DNA of 17,138 nt from Isotricha intestinalis. Taxonomy: Eukaryota; Ciliophora; Litostomatea; Vestibuliferida; Isotrichidae. The translations under genes were made by a program, and so were the position numbers. The DNA is taken from contig JAJJLU010004176.1 of the NCBI GenBank assembly GCA_023807065.1, forward strand, positions 1 through 17,138, written 5' to 3'. Positions 1 to 9,705 of the stretch are shown here, in pieces (the stretch's first letter is position 1; each line of letters begins with the position of its first letter). Below the pieces are notes generated by a model, which saw nothing but the letters and a program-made list of their open reading frames with translations, did no database searches and was not told the origin of the DNA.

Positions 1-113
1 AATTATAAAAATCATACCCTGAAAATCCTTTATTAGAAAATAACCAAATTCTACAATTATTGATTTCTTTCTTTGTATCTATCATTGATTGAAATAATCT
101 AAATAAAATTCTT
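1..113 (-). repeat. Inverted repeat arm A (pairs with 2122-2234)
   Basis: The reverse complement of 1-113 matches 2122-2234 at 112 of 113 bases. Homology stops sharply at 113/114 (2122/2121), inside codon 587 of the EF-hand gene. The other end is undefined because the window begins there, so the repeat may be longer. Confidence 0.95.
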
Positions 114-127
114 AACAAAAAAAGCAT
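1..127 (-). pseudogene. Partial inverted copy of the EF-hand gene's 3' region (cut by window edge)
   Basis: Read on the minus strand from 113 down to 1, this segment repeats codons 588-624 of the EF-hand gene at 362-2413, with one base different (position 71 against 2164), which changes Asn to Lys (DTNKE to DTKKE). The copied frame stays open to the window edge. It can be extended upstream to an ATG at 125-127, adding only MLFLL before the homologous part. The remaining homologous residues lie outside the window. It may be a 5'-truncated paralogue, a decaying duplicate, or the product of an inverted amplification or assembly chimera. I cannot tell whether it is expressed. The sequence homology is directly visible; the gene status is inference. 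Confidence 0.6.
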
Positions 128-361
128 TCGCAATTGTACATATGGCACTCCTTATTATCTATATCTATATATTTTATCTCTCAATTTTTACCTGTTTATC
201 TCCCTAATCTTTTTTCATCCACATATTTTTCTTTCATTTATCTTTTGAGAGCATCTTAATTTACAATATTTTTTTACTTAATTCTTCGTTGTTATATTTT
301 ATTTTATTTTATTTTATTTTTTTTCATATTTTTTATAATATTATTTTTTTATCTATAATAA
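114..361. other. AT-rich spacer between the inverted EF-hand copies
   Basis: No credible gene is seen here. It is T-rich on the plus strand and serves as the 5' flank of the EF-hand gene starting at 362. The part at 124-151 is unusually GC-rich for this DNA (13 of 28 bases G or C). On the minus strand that part is followed directly by seven T. A short pentanucleotide repeat lies at 296-320. No promoter motif can be named. Confidence 0.6.
296..320 (+). repeat. (ATTTT)5 microsatellite
   Basis: Five perfect tandem copies of ATTTT are followed by a run of T, about 40 bp upstream of the EF-hand start codon. Such tracts are common in AT-rich 5' flanks; no function is implied. Confidence 0.85.
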
Positions 362-2413
362 ATGAAAGATAATTCTTCTAAAGATATTCTAATTAAATAC
401 TTTTCTACTATTAAAAATCATGATAATGAAATTGAAGAATTAAGAAAATCTTTATGTAATAATAAACATTTTCTTCCTAAAAATTTATTTGATTCTATTG
501 ATATTAATCTTAAAAGTTATTTAACTTTAAATGATTTGAGAAATTATTTAAATAAAAATAACATTGAATTTGAAGAACAATGTTTAAGAAGATTTATTCA
601 TAACTTTGACAAAGACGAAGATTTTTCAATCGATTATAAAGAATTTTTAGGTATTATTTCACCTAAAAAGGATGATAAACTTCAAAATGATATTATTTCA
701 AAAGAACCTCAAGAAAATGAAAATAATGAAATTGATTCTTCTTCTGAAAAAATTTTTCAAGAAATAATTATTAATGAATTTAATTTAATTAAAGATTTAT
801 ATAAAATTGCAGATGAATTAAAAAAGCAAAAAGATTTTACTACTTATGAAACTTTTCTTGAAATTGTTAAAGATGAAAAATATATTACTAAAGAAAATTT
901 AGGGGTATTTTTAGAAGATAATAATCTTGAATTAGATGATAATGATTTAGATATACTTTTATATAGAATAGATGCTGATAATGATGGTCAAATTTCTTAT
1001 CAAGAATTTTTGGAAATTTTCTTTCCTTATAGGGAAAATTATACTTCAAAAGATATAAAACCAGAGCAAGAAAGGAGTAAAAATTATACTATTGATGATA
1101 TTCAATTTAAAGATGAAAATTATGAAATTCCTCCTCTTAATGAAGAATTGAAAAATTCTTTATATTCAAATAAATTAAAATATTCAAATATTAACCCTTT
1201 AAATAATAATAATATCAATGATAATTATTTAAATTCTGAGATAAATACAAATCAACCGTGTCGAGGTATAACAAATAAATTTACTCTATCACCTTTATCA
1301 AATGATTATTCAATGGATAAACAATTTATAATTAAGAAAGAAGAAAATCAAGAAAATCCAACTTTTTCTTCAACATTAAATAAATCAAATCAACCTATTA
1401 TTGTAAATAATGAACCTCCAGTAAATCAAATTGATTTTGATTATACTAAAAAGATAAATAAAAGAGAACCCCCTCAATATAAAAGTTATTATATGCAAAA
1501 AATTCAATCAATGAACGAACCAATTGAAAATAAAATGAATGAAAATATACCAAGAGATATTTCAAATAAAGTTGTTAATTCTTTTTTTATAAGAGATCCA
1601 TTATATTTAGATAATAGAAGTGAAGTATTAACTCAAGAGAAAATAAATGATCAATTTAAAGATAATAATAATTATTTAACTGATCAAATTCCTTTAAAAG
1701 TTTGTAATAGATGTCATTGTCCAAATCCATGTAACTGTTATTGCCCTTTTGATTCAAATAAAACTAATTTAAGTTGTTTATTAGAAAATTTAGTAAAGCA
1801 AAATAATATTATTGAAGGACATAAAGATTCACTATCTCTTTGTACAGATGTTAATTTAACAGATTTGTTTGATTTTTTTGATAAAAGTAACATGAATTGT
1901 ATTTCAAATGTTGATATGAAACAAACTTTAATTGAATTAGGTCTATGTCCAAGCCCAACAGATATTAATAACATTTATGATAGATATGATAAGAACAAAG
2001 ACAATAAATTAAATTATAATGAATTTTGTGATATGATTTTACCAAAAAAATATAATTTAGCTAAAGTTGTGAGTCAAAGATATCCACCTTCTTATTTTAT
2101 GGGATTTTCTTATGACACCAAAAGAATTTTATTTAGATTATTTCAATCAATGATAGATACAAATAAAGAAATCAATAATTGTAGAATTTGGTTATTTTCT
2201 AATAAAGGATTTTCAGGGTATGATTTTTATAATTTAATTAAGAAAAATTATGCTAATGGAATTACAAAAGATGATATTGTTGGTTTTATGAGTGAAAATG
2301 GGAAATTTCTTCAGCCTTCTGAAATTGCTTTATTAATGGAAATTTTAGATAAAAATAAAGATGGATTAATTTCTTATAATGAATTTTTGTCAGAAATTGC
2401 TCCTAAATATTAA
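362..2413 (+). CDS. Multi-EF-hand calcium-binding protein with four EF-pair modules and a Cys cluster
   Basis: This 683-residue soluble protein is probably a calcium sensor or a structural calcium-binding protein. Five 12-residue EF loops are visible at about 83-94, 204-215, 507-518, 543-554 and 663-674. Those at 204, 543 and 663 are close to canonical (DxDxDGxIxxxE type). The loop at 507 is degenerate and ends in Asp. The protein reads as four modules of about 85-95 residues (roughly 10-102, 138-224, 475-563, 590-683). Each has a weak first EF-hand, a better second one, and ends in EF(L/C) followed by a Pro-Lys/Tyr-Lys/Arg tail. A 250-residue Asn/Lys/Glu-rich linker separates modules 2 and 3 and ends in a cysteine cluster at 448-461 (C448, C451, C453, C457, C459, C461). 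No signal peptide or membrane segment is seen. The stop is TAA. The 3' portion is duplicated in inverted orientation at the left window edge. The precise cellular role is unknown; calcium binding is well supported. Confidence 0.9.
   Translation: MKDNSSKDILIKYFSTIKNHDNEIEELRKSLCNNKHFLPKNLFDSIDINLKSYLTLNDLRNYLNKNNIEFEEQCLRRFIHNFDKDEDFSIDYKEFLGIISPKKDDKLQNDIISKEPQENENNEIDSSSEKIFQEIIINEFNLIKDLYKIADELKKQKDFTTYETFLEIVKDEKYITKENLGVFLEDNNLELDDNDLDILLYRIDADNDGQISYQEFLEIFFPYRENYTSKDIKPEQERSKNYTIDDIQFKDENYEIPPLNEELKNSLYSNKLKYSNINPLNNNNINDNYLNSEINTNQPCRGITNKFTLSPLSNDYSMDKQFIIKKEENQENPTFSSTLNKSNQPIIVNNEPPVNQIDFDYTKKINKREPPQYKSYYMQKIQSMNEPIENKMNENIPRDISNKVVNSFFIRDPLYLDNRSEVLTQEKINDQFKDNNNYLTDQIPLKVCNRCHCPNPCNCYCPFDSNKTNLSCLLENLVKQNNIIEGHKDSLSLCTDVNLTDLFDFFDKSNMNCISNVDMKQTLIELGLCPSPTDINNIYDRYDKNKDNKLNYNEFCDMILPKKYNLAKVVSQRYPPSYFMGFSYDTKRILFRLFQSMIDTNKEINNCRIWLFSNKGFSGYDFYNLIKKNYANGITKDDIVGFMSENGKFLQPSEIALLMEILDKNKDGLISYNEFLSEIAPKY
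2122..2234 (+). repeat. Inverted repeat arm B inside the EF-hand gene
   Basis: This is the counterpart of 1-113 in inverted orientation, 112/113 identical. It covers codons 588-624, the start of the fourth EF-pair module, and does not include the last canonical calcium loop. Confidence 0.95.
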
Positions 2414-2554
2414 ATTTATTTAATTTTTTTTTATTTTTAAATAATTCAGTTATTTAATTTATTCTTAATAAAAAATATTAATATTATATTTATAAGATTT
2501 GTTTGAGCTAATAATAACTATGCCTAATAATTATATCATTTGTTAAAATTTTTT

Positions 2555-5500
2555 TTAAATAGCTGATTCTCTATATAATTCACTAAACAATCCTTTTTTA
2601 TCTTTCAATAAATTTTGAGGAGTATCAAATTCAATTAATTCTCCATATGCCAATACTAAAATTCTATCATAATTAATAATAGTTTTAATTCTGTGTGCTA
2701 TTGTTATAACAGTAGAATGTTTCAATACTTTTTCAATTGATTTTTGAATTAAAGTCTCTGTTTTATAATCAATACTTGCAGTGGCTTCATCCATTAAAAC
2801 AACTTTACTTTTTCTTAATAGTGCTCTTGCAATACAAATTAATTGTTTTTCACCAATAGACAAATTAATACCATCTTCAACTATTTTGTAATTTAAAGTT
2901 TTTTCTCTTAGAGCATCTTCCAAACCAACTTCAATCATAGCATTTTCAATTTCTAAATCTGAATATCTTTTCCCAGGATCAATATTTTCTCTTAAAGAAC
3001 CTTCAATTAAAGTTGGTTCTTGTGGAATAACAGTAATACTATCTCTTAATTCTTCTAAATTAATAGTACTAATATCAACATCATCTATTGTAATTTTACC
3101 TTCTGTTGCTTCTAATATTCTAAATAAACATAAACATAAAGTTGATTTTCCACTTCCAGTTCTTCCTACAACTCCTATTTTTTCCATTGGTTTAATTTCT
3201 ATATTTAAATTTTTAAGTACTAAAGGAGTATTAGGACGATATTTGACAGAATAATTTATGAAATTAACTTTTCCACTATGAATGACTTTTTTACCTCTTA
3301 AAGATTTATCTTCAAATGGAGTTCCTTCTTGAACTATTTTAGTAAAAGATTCACATCTTTCTACTGAAGTTAATAATTTTTCCAAAGTGGTAAATCTTTC
3401 CATAATTCCATATAAATAATCTATTAATTTCATTGAATAAGTTAATAATAATCCAATTGCTTGACTTGAAACTGTATCTCTGAAAGCTAAACTAAACAAT
3501 AATACAAATAATAATAAAATAAATGATATTAAATCTAATCTAACTCCAAACCAAGCGTCTCCTCCAGCTTGATATAATCTTACTTTGAAGAAATATTTAT
3601 TCTTTTATAAAATTTATCTCTGAATTTATCTTCAATATCATAAACTCGAATTGTAGGAACTCCTGGAATTGTTTCACTAAATATACTAAATACTGAAATC
3701 ATAGGTGAACGAATGGCTCGTTCTAACCTATTTAAATCTCTTCCCCCATGTAAATAAAATTTAACAATTTCAACTTCTAAAAACATTCATTATAAATGGA
3801 ATTATTATTAATGAATAAATAGTAAAAATACAACATACTACAAAACAGCCAAATAATTGAAATATTAATCTTAAAGTTCCTGAGGATATGCATTTAATCT
3901 AGTTGAATTTTCCAAATCTTTACTTAAACGAATTAATATTTGTCCTCTTGGAATTGTATGATGAAATAAATTTACAGGAGCCTTAATTAATTTATGTAAT
4001 AATTCATCATGCATTTTTCTATTATATTTTATCTTTCCCCATTGCATCAAACAGGCTCTCCATGAAATAAAAGAAAAACCAAAAATTGAAATTGAAGTAT
4101 AAATTAATAAACATTTATTATTTTCTGATCTAGTTAAATTTTCTTTTGAAGTCCAATAAGTTAAGAAATAATCTCCGATAATTTCACATCCTTTCCAAGC
4201 TACATTAGTAAATATTGTATATATCAAAAACATAACTCCTCCTGAATATAAAAAGAATATTATCCAAGTGTGAAGACTAATAGAACCTTCTTTTTGTTCT
4301 TCATCTTTTGTAATTCTTATAATTTCATTATCAGTTGTATCTAAACTATTAGTTACTTTAACTTTTTTATGTTCATTTTCTTCACCTCCATTTTCTCCTT
4401 CTTTTGTATTTTCAATATTTTTAGTAAATTCTTTGAAAAAAGTTTGACTTTTTAATTGAGAAGAAGGTCCATACCAATTAATTTCTCCATTCTTCATATA
4501 AATAATTTTATCCATATGAGAAATATATTGCAAAGCATGAGTAACAACAATAATAGTTTTTCCTTTTAAATAATCTAAAATGACATTATTAAAAATATTC
4601 ATTCCAACATAAGCATCTAAAGCACTTAAAGGATCATCAAATAAGAATATATCAGCATCACTATATAAACATCTTGCTAAAGCTAAACGAGCTTTTTGTC
4701 CTCCAGATAAATTTGCTCCTTTTTCTCCTATTTCAGTCATATCTCCTCCACTTAATAATTTAATATCTTGATTTAATTCACATAAATCTATTACTTTACT
4801 ATATTTTTCTTCATCCATTTCTTTAAAGAACAAAATATTATTTCTAACTGTATCATTTAATATCCATGGATTTTGTCTTACATAACCTATAATTCCGCCT
4901 GTTTTTATGTTTTTATTTGGATATTTTGAATATACTGATAAATTATTTAATATTGCATTTAATAAACATGATTTTCCAGAACCTACTTCACCTACCACTC
5001 CAATTAATTCTCCTTTTTGAACTGTTAGATTAATATTTTTTAATAAAATTATTGGTTCTAATGAATCTTCTTTTTCTATTCCAAAATCTATATTTTCTAT
5101 TGATACTGCGTTTTTTGATGTGTCTATTCTTTCAACTTGAGAATTATCATTATCTTTAGTTCCTAAAAATCTTTCAATCCTTTTTAAACTTACAAATGAT
5201 TCTGTTAATCCTGTTATAAATTCTGGAATTAAATATAATGGATCTGCAAGAGAATCAAAAATATATATTGATGTTAACATATTAGCAGTATCCATTTGCT
5301 CATGAAATAAATTATATGTAATTATAGAAACTAATGATAATAATATATTTGCACCCCAATAAATTAAATTTAATACAATATCATAATTTACCATTTTTGT
5401 AAATAATTTCATTTCTTCTTCTCTTTTTTCTCCTATTTTCTCAATAAATATTTGTTCCCAAGAATATAATTTAATAGTTTTAATAATATTAAAAGTTTGA

Positions 5501-6450
5501 GCAGTAGTTTTCATTCTTTCATCCTTAGCTTCCATATATTGTTTTTGTATATCCATTCTTTTTTTCTGGATGTAAGCATTAATAATTAATAAAACAACCA
5601 AAACCAAAAATCCAGAAATAAAAGCAGGTCCAAAATACTTAAACAATAAATAAATATAAAAAACTAATTGAAAAGGAACAATTAAAGTACTAGGACTATC
5701 AGTTAAAAATTCACAGAATTTTTCACTATCAATTTGGACAAAATTAACTAATTCTCCTTCACTAGTATTATTATTATATTGAGCAGCTTTTAAGACTTTA
5801 TCATAAATTAAACAATCTAATTGAACACTTGCTAAAGTTCCAATATAATCAATTTGAAAATCTGATTTTCTAAAAAGGAAAATAATACAAAATTTAGCAA
5901 ATAACATAATAGTGATTAAATAACCTAAAGACATCATAGGTTCTTCATCTCCTTTTCCTTGAAAAACAATAAGAATTTGTCTAAAAAAAGTAATCACAGA
6001 TAAATCTAAAGTTGATTCAACAATAATTAAAAAACAAATATAAATTATATTACATTTATTTGCTTGAAATACAGCTTTAAATAAACCATATTTTGAAGAA
6101 AATTGATATTTGCCATACCATTTTGGTTTTATTTGATTTAAAAATTCTTTTGCATTCAATGACGAAGAAATTTTTCCCAAATCATGTGGTTTTATTGTTT
6201 TTTTTCTTGCTTTCCAAAGTACAGAAAAAACCCAATGATAAAACATTGAAGAAAGGCAATTTGCTGGATATATTATTTCTGATTCTTTTTCTTCTGTGAT
6301 TTTTGAATAACTATTTATTGCTATTGAAGTATAATTTGTTTTGGGATTTTCTATTTCAAAAGTATCCATTTTAACTTTCTGTTCTTTTAAATTCAATTCA
6401 TTTGGAATAAGAGGCTCAAAATTTATTGTTGCTGATGATAAGGAAGACAT
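2555..6450 (-). CDS. ABCC/MRP-type ABC transporter, reading frame broken at three points
   Basis: This is an ATP-driven exporter of the multidrug-resistance-associated (ABCC) kind without an extra TMD0, in TMD1-NBD1-TMD2-NBD2 order and about 1,300 residues once the frames are read together. The first frame (6450 to 3871) carries TMD1 (residues ~125-425) and NBD1: Walker A GEVGSGKS 487-494, Q-loop Q526, signature LSGGQ 581-585, Walker B IFLFDD with Asp in place of the catalytic Glu (typical of ABCC NBD1), and switch His 637. TMD2 begins near residue 728. Homology continues without a gap through two short frames (about 3880-3784 and 3783-3603) into the last frame ending at 2555. That frame holds NBD2: Walker A GRTGSGKS near 3166-3143, a signature LSIGE, Walker B VVLMDEATAS with the catalytic Glu, and a switch His. 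The breaks lie near 3873-3883, 3779-3784 and 3583-3606. They may be consensus errors or real lesions. Substrate unknown. Confidence 0.85.
3583..3606 (-). other. Frame break 3 in the ABCC gene (one base missing)
   Basis: The frame ending in stop TAA at 3580-3582 passes into the NBD2-bearing frame. The best join is at the AAAA run (plus-strand TTTT 3603-3606), giving Phe-Tyr-Lys-Lys-Asn-Lys-Tyr-Phe-Phe-Lys-Val-Arg-Leu. The homologous TMD2 residues then continue to the NBD2 region. Confidence 0.75.
3779..3784 (-). other. Frame break 2 in the ABCC gene (one base extra)
   Basis: The middle frame (ending Ile-Pro-Phe-Ile-Met-Asn-Val) passes into the frame reading Leu-Glu-Val-Glu-Ile-Val-Lys-Phe-Tyr across a run of five T (five A at 3779-3783 on the plus strand). 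Removing one T joins them. The ATG at 3784-3786 is internal and is not a true start. Confidence 0.75.
3873..3883 (-). other. Frame break 1 in the ABCC gene (one base missing)
   Basis: The first frame ends in Tyr-Pro-Gln-Glu-Leu-stop (TAA at 3871-3873). Homologous TMD2 sequence (beginning Thr-Leu-Arg-Leu-Ile-Phe-Gln-Leu) continues at once in the -1 frame. One extra base in the AA or TTT run would restore continuity. Confidence 0.8.
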
Positions 6451-6609
6451 TTTGTCTTTAACAATATTAAATATTATTTTATAAAAATAAGTAATAATTT
6501 TTAAAGTCTTTTATAATTATAATTTTCTATTTAATTTAATACTTACTTTTTTATTTATAATTGATATATTTTATAACACACTAAAAATTGATATAAAGAA
6601 TTTTTATTA

Positions 6610-9600
6610 TTAATCTTTGTTTTTTTCCTTTTCAAATAATTTAGGAGTAACAGAAAGTCTAACAAAATTTGGTATAGGTTCATTATCTTCTTCACTACAA
6701 TTATCTTTATTAAATTGATTAGAACTATTTGATATATTTGAAGCACTATTTATTATATAATTATTATGATTATTATTATTATAATCAATATCATCATAAA
6801 TTGTATTATTATCTTGATTTTTCATTTCAATTTCTAATGAATTTCCTTCGTTTTCTTTTTCATCTCTACTCGTTTCAAGTCTATAATTTTCATAAACATA
6901 ATCTCCTAAACCTAAATTTCTAAAGAATGGATTATAGAAATTATAAACAACATTATGTTCATTACTATCATCACTCACATTAAATTCATTTTTACTTTTT
7001 CCTTCTGAATTATTATCTTTATTTGTTAAATTATTTCCAAATGCTTGTAATATTTGTACATCATATTTAGTTATTGCTTCGCTACTAAATCTACGATATT
7101 TTTCTAAATAATTTTTTAATTGTTTATTTTCATTTTTATTTTTTATTGGTAATTTTAAATTAGGATAAAATGTTGTTTTTGGTTTTGAAAATTTTTTATT
7201 ATAATTTTTATAATACATTTGTATAAGATTTAAATTCTCAATATTTTCCATTCCAATTTCATATATTTCTTTAGTTATTTTTCCTTCTTCTTTTAATTTA
7301 GTTAGATATTTTTTTAAACCAATTTTTTTAGTCATTGGATTTTGCCTTTCATAATCATTAAAAAACTCAAAATAAACATCTTTATATTGTTTCTGATTAA
7401 TTTCAGCTTCAGTTATTCCTAAAAAATTATATCTTAAAATAAGTCTATAAGGAATAATGCATAAAACTCCAAATAAAATAATATCAATTAAAGACCAAAT
7501 TTGAGTTCTAAAATTTTCACTCATAAACATCCAAATTCCAATAGAAAAACAGAAAAGAAAAACATTAAAATTGGAAATATAAAAAAAGCAAATTGATTCA
7601 TTTAGCATTTCAGGTCTTTTATATATATGAGTAAAATTATATTTTTCAAGTAAATAACCTAAAACAAAACCAAATAATGAAATAGGGACACCTAAAGGAA
7701 AAATTGGAATATATAAAAAAGTCATTAATATAGTTTTTGCAATATAAGAATATTTTGCAGAAATATCCATATTAGGTAATTCATATATTTTATTTAATTC
7801 TTTTTGAGATATATTTAAAGATTTAAATGAAAATTTTTTTTCAATAAAATAAATTCTAATTTTTTTAATAATATATCCAATATTAAAAGTCCACATAAAA
7901 GGAGTTACAGTGGAATTAATTAAAAATAACATTAAAGTATTATTTAATAAATTATCATTTTTCCCCCATCCATTTTGCATATAATTAGAAATTATAGGAA
8001 TAACTCCAGTATTAATAAAAGTAAATATTGTTAATTTGACAGAATATGATAAATAATAATCTGTTTTTGTTCTTTGTCTTTCTAAAGTAGTTAAATAATT
8101 TAATAGTAAAAAAAAAACAAAATTTAAACCACTTATAACTCCAGTAATAACTAATGAAATACCAAATTTCATAAAAGTATTAATGGCCCATTCATGAAGT
8201 TCTGATGATTGTTGTAAATAATTTAAATAAAGTATTATTCCAAAACTTACTCCAATTAATAACAATGAAATTATATATATTATTAAACTTCTTTTTATTT
8301 TTGAAATTAAGGTAAATTCCATATTTTCCCATATTAATTCTTCTGGGTCTGGAGCAAAAGAAACTTTTAATTTTTTCCTTCTATGAAAATTCTCTAATTT
8401 TTCTCTATATATAAAACAACAACAAATTCTATATTTTAATTCTTTTATAAATTCAATACATTTTTCTAAAAATGAATGAGGAAATTCATTATAATAATTC
8501 TCTTTTTCCTTTATTGTTGGAAAAGTTATAAATATACATCCTGCAAAATTTTCTTTTGATGTCATTATTTTATCTTTTAATAAAAATTCTAATTCATCTT
8601 CTAATTCTTTTCTTTTTATTTGTAATTTTAAATATGAAATTTTTCGCTGACAACATAAATATCCTTTATAATAATTCTTTTCTTCTAAAGTTTTATGATT
8701 TTCATTTTTTTTTATTTGACTTGGATTATGCTCAATTTGAAATATTTTATCATTTATATCATTAATTTTTCCTTGAATTTTCATAAATTTATTTAATTTA
8801 TAACATATATTAATTTCTTCAATATTTAAATTTTCATTATTTTTAGGTAAAATAACTTTTTTAAGAAAATAAATAAATTTTTCAATTTCATTTTTATCTT
8901 TAATTTCTTCATCATCAAAAAGAGAAACATTTTTATATTTATTAAAAGAATCAATAGCATTATGTAAATTAGTACAAAGAAGAGTATAATCTTTAGGAGT
9001 AGTATTCATCAAATTAACTTGTTCTCCTTTAGTTTTAATTATAATAATATAAACAATATTAACAACAAATAAAGTGACTAAAGTAAAAAAATGAAGTAAA
9101 GAATAATTAACTAAGACATTATCTACTTCTTTATTTTGCGTAAAATCTTTAAAAACTAATCTATAATTTTTAATAGTGTCGGAACTATATCTTAAAACCC
9201 AATCCGTTTCATTATTATAATATCCACTTCCTTTTCCATGAGAAACATATTTTTTACATTTAGGATATAAATCTACATTAGAATATTTATCATAATAATT
9301 ATTACAAATATTATTTAAACCTCTTGTATAATGTTCATTTAATATTAGAGTAGGAATTGAAGACATAAACAATGTAATTGTTAATATTAATATTGCATAT
9401 TGAAAATAATAGAAATATAAATAAGTTCCTATTCCACATTCAGCAAATTTTTCTATTGAATCACAGTAATGAAATTTTTCTATTATTCCTTTTGTTTCTT
9501 GTGGAAGATTACAACAATTACAAAATTTTACTTTTGATGTAAAATGCTTTATTTTATGTAAAGGACGATTTGCATCTCTATGTCTTTCTGCTAAAAGTAT

Positions 9601-9705
9601 TTTTCCAGGCTTATTTAATGAATTAGATTTTAAAGATATAAATGGATGAATTCTACGAGCTCTGTTTACTTTATTCTCTGATATTGTATTTTTCTTCTCT
9701 TCCAT
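6610..9705 (-). CDS. OSCA/TMEM63 (CSC1-like) family membrane protein, putative mechanosensitive ion channel
   Basis: This is a 1,031-residue polytopic membrane protein. Known OSCA/TMEM63 members are mechanically or osmotically gated cation channels, so that role is inferred here. The first helix is at ~101-122, followed by an extracellular loop with C134 and C150 and a sequon at NET (~165), and a second helix at ~203-222. A cytosolic region (~225-460) carries the family opening TPKDYTLLCTNL and, at its end, FAPDPEELIWEN (~450-461), which matches the conserved APxPxDIxWxN element of the family. About seven more hydrophobic segments span ~472-760, including the ERQRTKTDYYLSY stretch (~542-554) that follows the pore-side helix in relatives. 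The N-terminal Cys-rich segment (C62, C64, C65, C81, C90) before an FAECGIGTYLYF element resembles ciliate members as I remember them. The C-terminal ~180 residues are hydrophilic and Asn-rich. Start ATG and stop TAA are clear; no introns. Confidence 0.8.
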   Translation of the reverse strand: MEEKKNTISENKVNRARRIHPFISLKSNSLNKPGKILLAERHRDANRPLHKIKHFTSKVKFCNCCNLPQETKGIIEKFHYCDSIEKFAECGIGTYLYFYYFQYAILILTITLFMSSIPTLILNEHYTRGLNNICNNYYDKYSNVDLYPKCKKYVSHGKGSGYYNNETDWVLRYSSDTIKNYRLVFKDFTQNKEVDNVLVNYSLLHFFTLVTLFVVNIVYIIIIKTKGEQVNLMNTTPKDYTLLCTNLHNAIDSFNKYKNVSLFDDEEIKDKNEIEKFIYFLKKVILPKNNENLNIEEINICYKLNKFMKIQGKINDINDKIFQIEHNPSQIKKNENHKTLEEKNYYKGYLCCQRKISYLKLQIKRKELEDELEFLLKDKIMTSKENFAGCIFITFPTIKEKENYYNEFPHSFLEKCIEFIKELKYRICCCFIYREKLENFHRRKKLKVSFAPDPEELIWENMEFTLISKIKRSLIIYIISLLLIGVSFGIILYLNYLQQSSELHEWAINTFMKFGISLVITGVISGLNFVFFLLLNYLTTLERQRTKTDYYLSYSVKLTIFTFINTGVIPIISNYMQNGWGKNDNLLNNTLMLFLINSTVTPFMWTFNIGYIIKKIRIYFIEKKFSFKSLNISQKELNKIYELPNMDISAKYSYIAKTILMTFLYIPIFPLGVPISLFGFVLGYLLEKYNFTHIYKRPEMLNESICFFYISNFNVFLFCFSIGIWMFMSENFRTQIWSLIDIILFGVLCIIPYRLILRYNFLGITEAEINQKQYKDVYFEFFNDYERQNPMTKKIGLKKYLTKLKEEGKITKEIYEIGMENIENLNLIQMYYKNYNKKFSKPKTTFYPNLKLPIKNKNENKQLKNYLEKYRRFSSEAITKYDVQILQAFGNNLTNKDNNSEGKSKNEFNVSDDSNEHNVVYNFYNPFFRNLGLGDYVYENYRLETSRDEKENEGNSLEIEMKNQDNNTIYDDIDYNNNNHNNYIINSASNISNSSNQFNKDNCSEEDNEPIPNFVRLSVTPKLFEKEKNKD

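Noticed and set aside
1738..1974. 78-residue minus-strand frame within the EF-hand gene
   Set aside because: It is antisense to a well-supported calcium-binding CDS and shows no domain features; it arises by composition.
2555..3499. Stand-alone half-size ABC ATPase gene
   Set aside because: It begins only at a TTG inside continuing membrane-domain homology and follows the other ABCC pieces in order, so it is the NBD2 part of the same gene.
3580..3786. Separate small gene of 68 residues inside the ABCC region
   Set aside because: Its sequence (FYLHGGRDLNRLERA...) is the expected transporter TMD2 and the ATG is internal, so it is a piece of the broken ABCC gene.
3865..3885. Euplotes-type programmed frameshift at the ABCC stop
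   Set aside because: The preceding codon is CTT rather than the AAA usual at Euplotes slip sites, and the other breaks are at homopolymers far from stop codons.
3500..3900. Short introns explaining the ABCC frame changes
   Set aside because: Coding homology is continuous across each break and no GT-AG pair would remove a segment without deleting conserved residues.
6555..6746. Short Leu/Ile/Tyr-rich frame overlapping the OSCA 3' end
   Set aside because: It is in a different frame of a well-supported CDS and has no independent signal.
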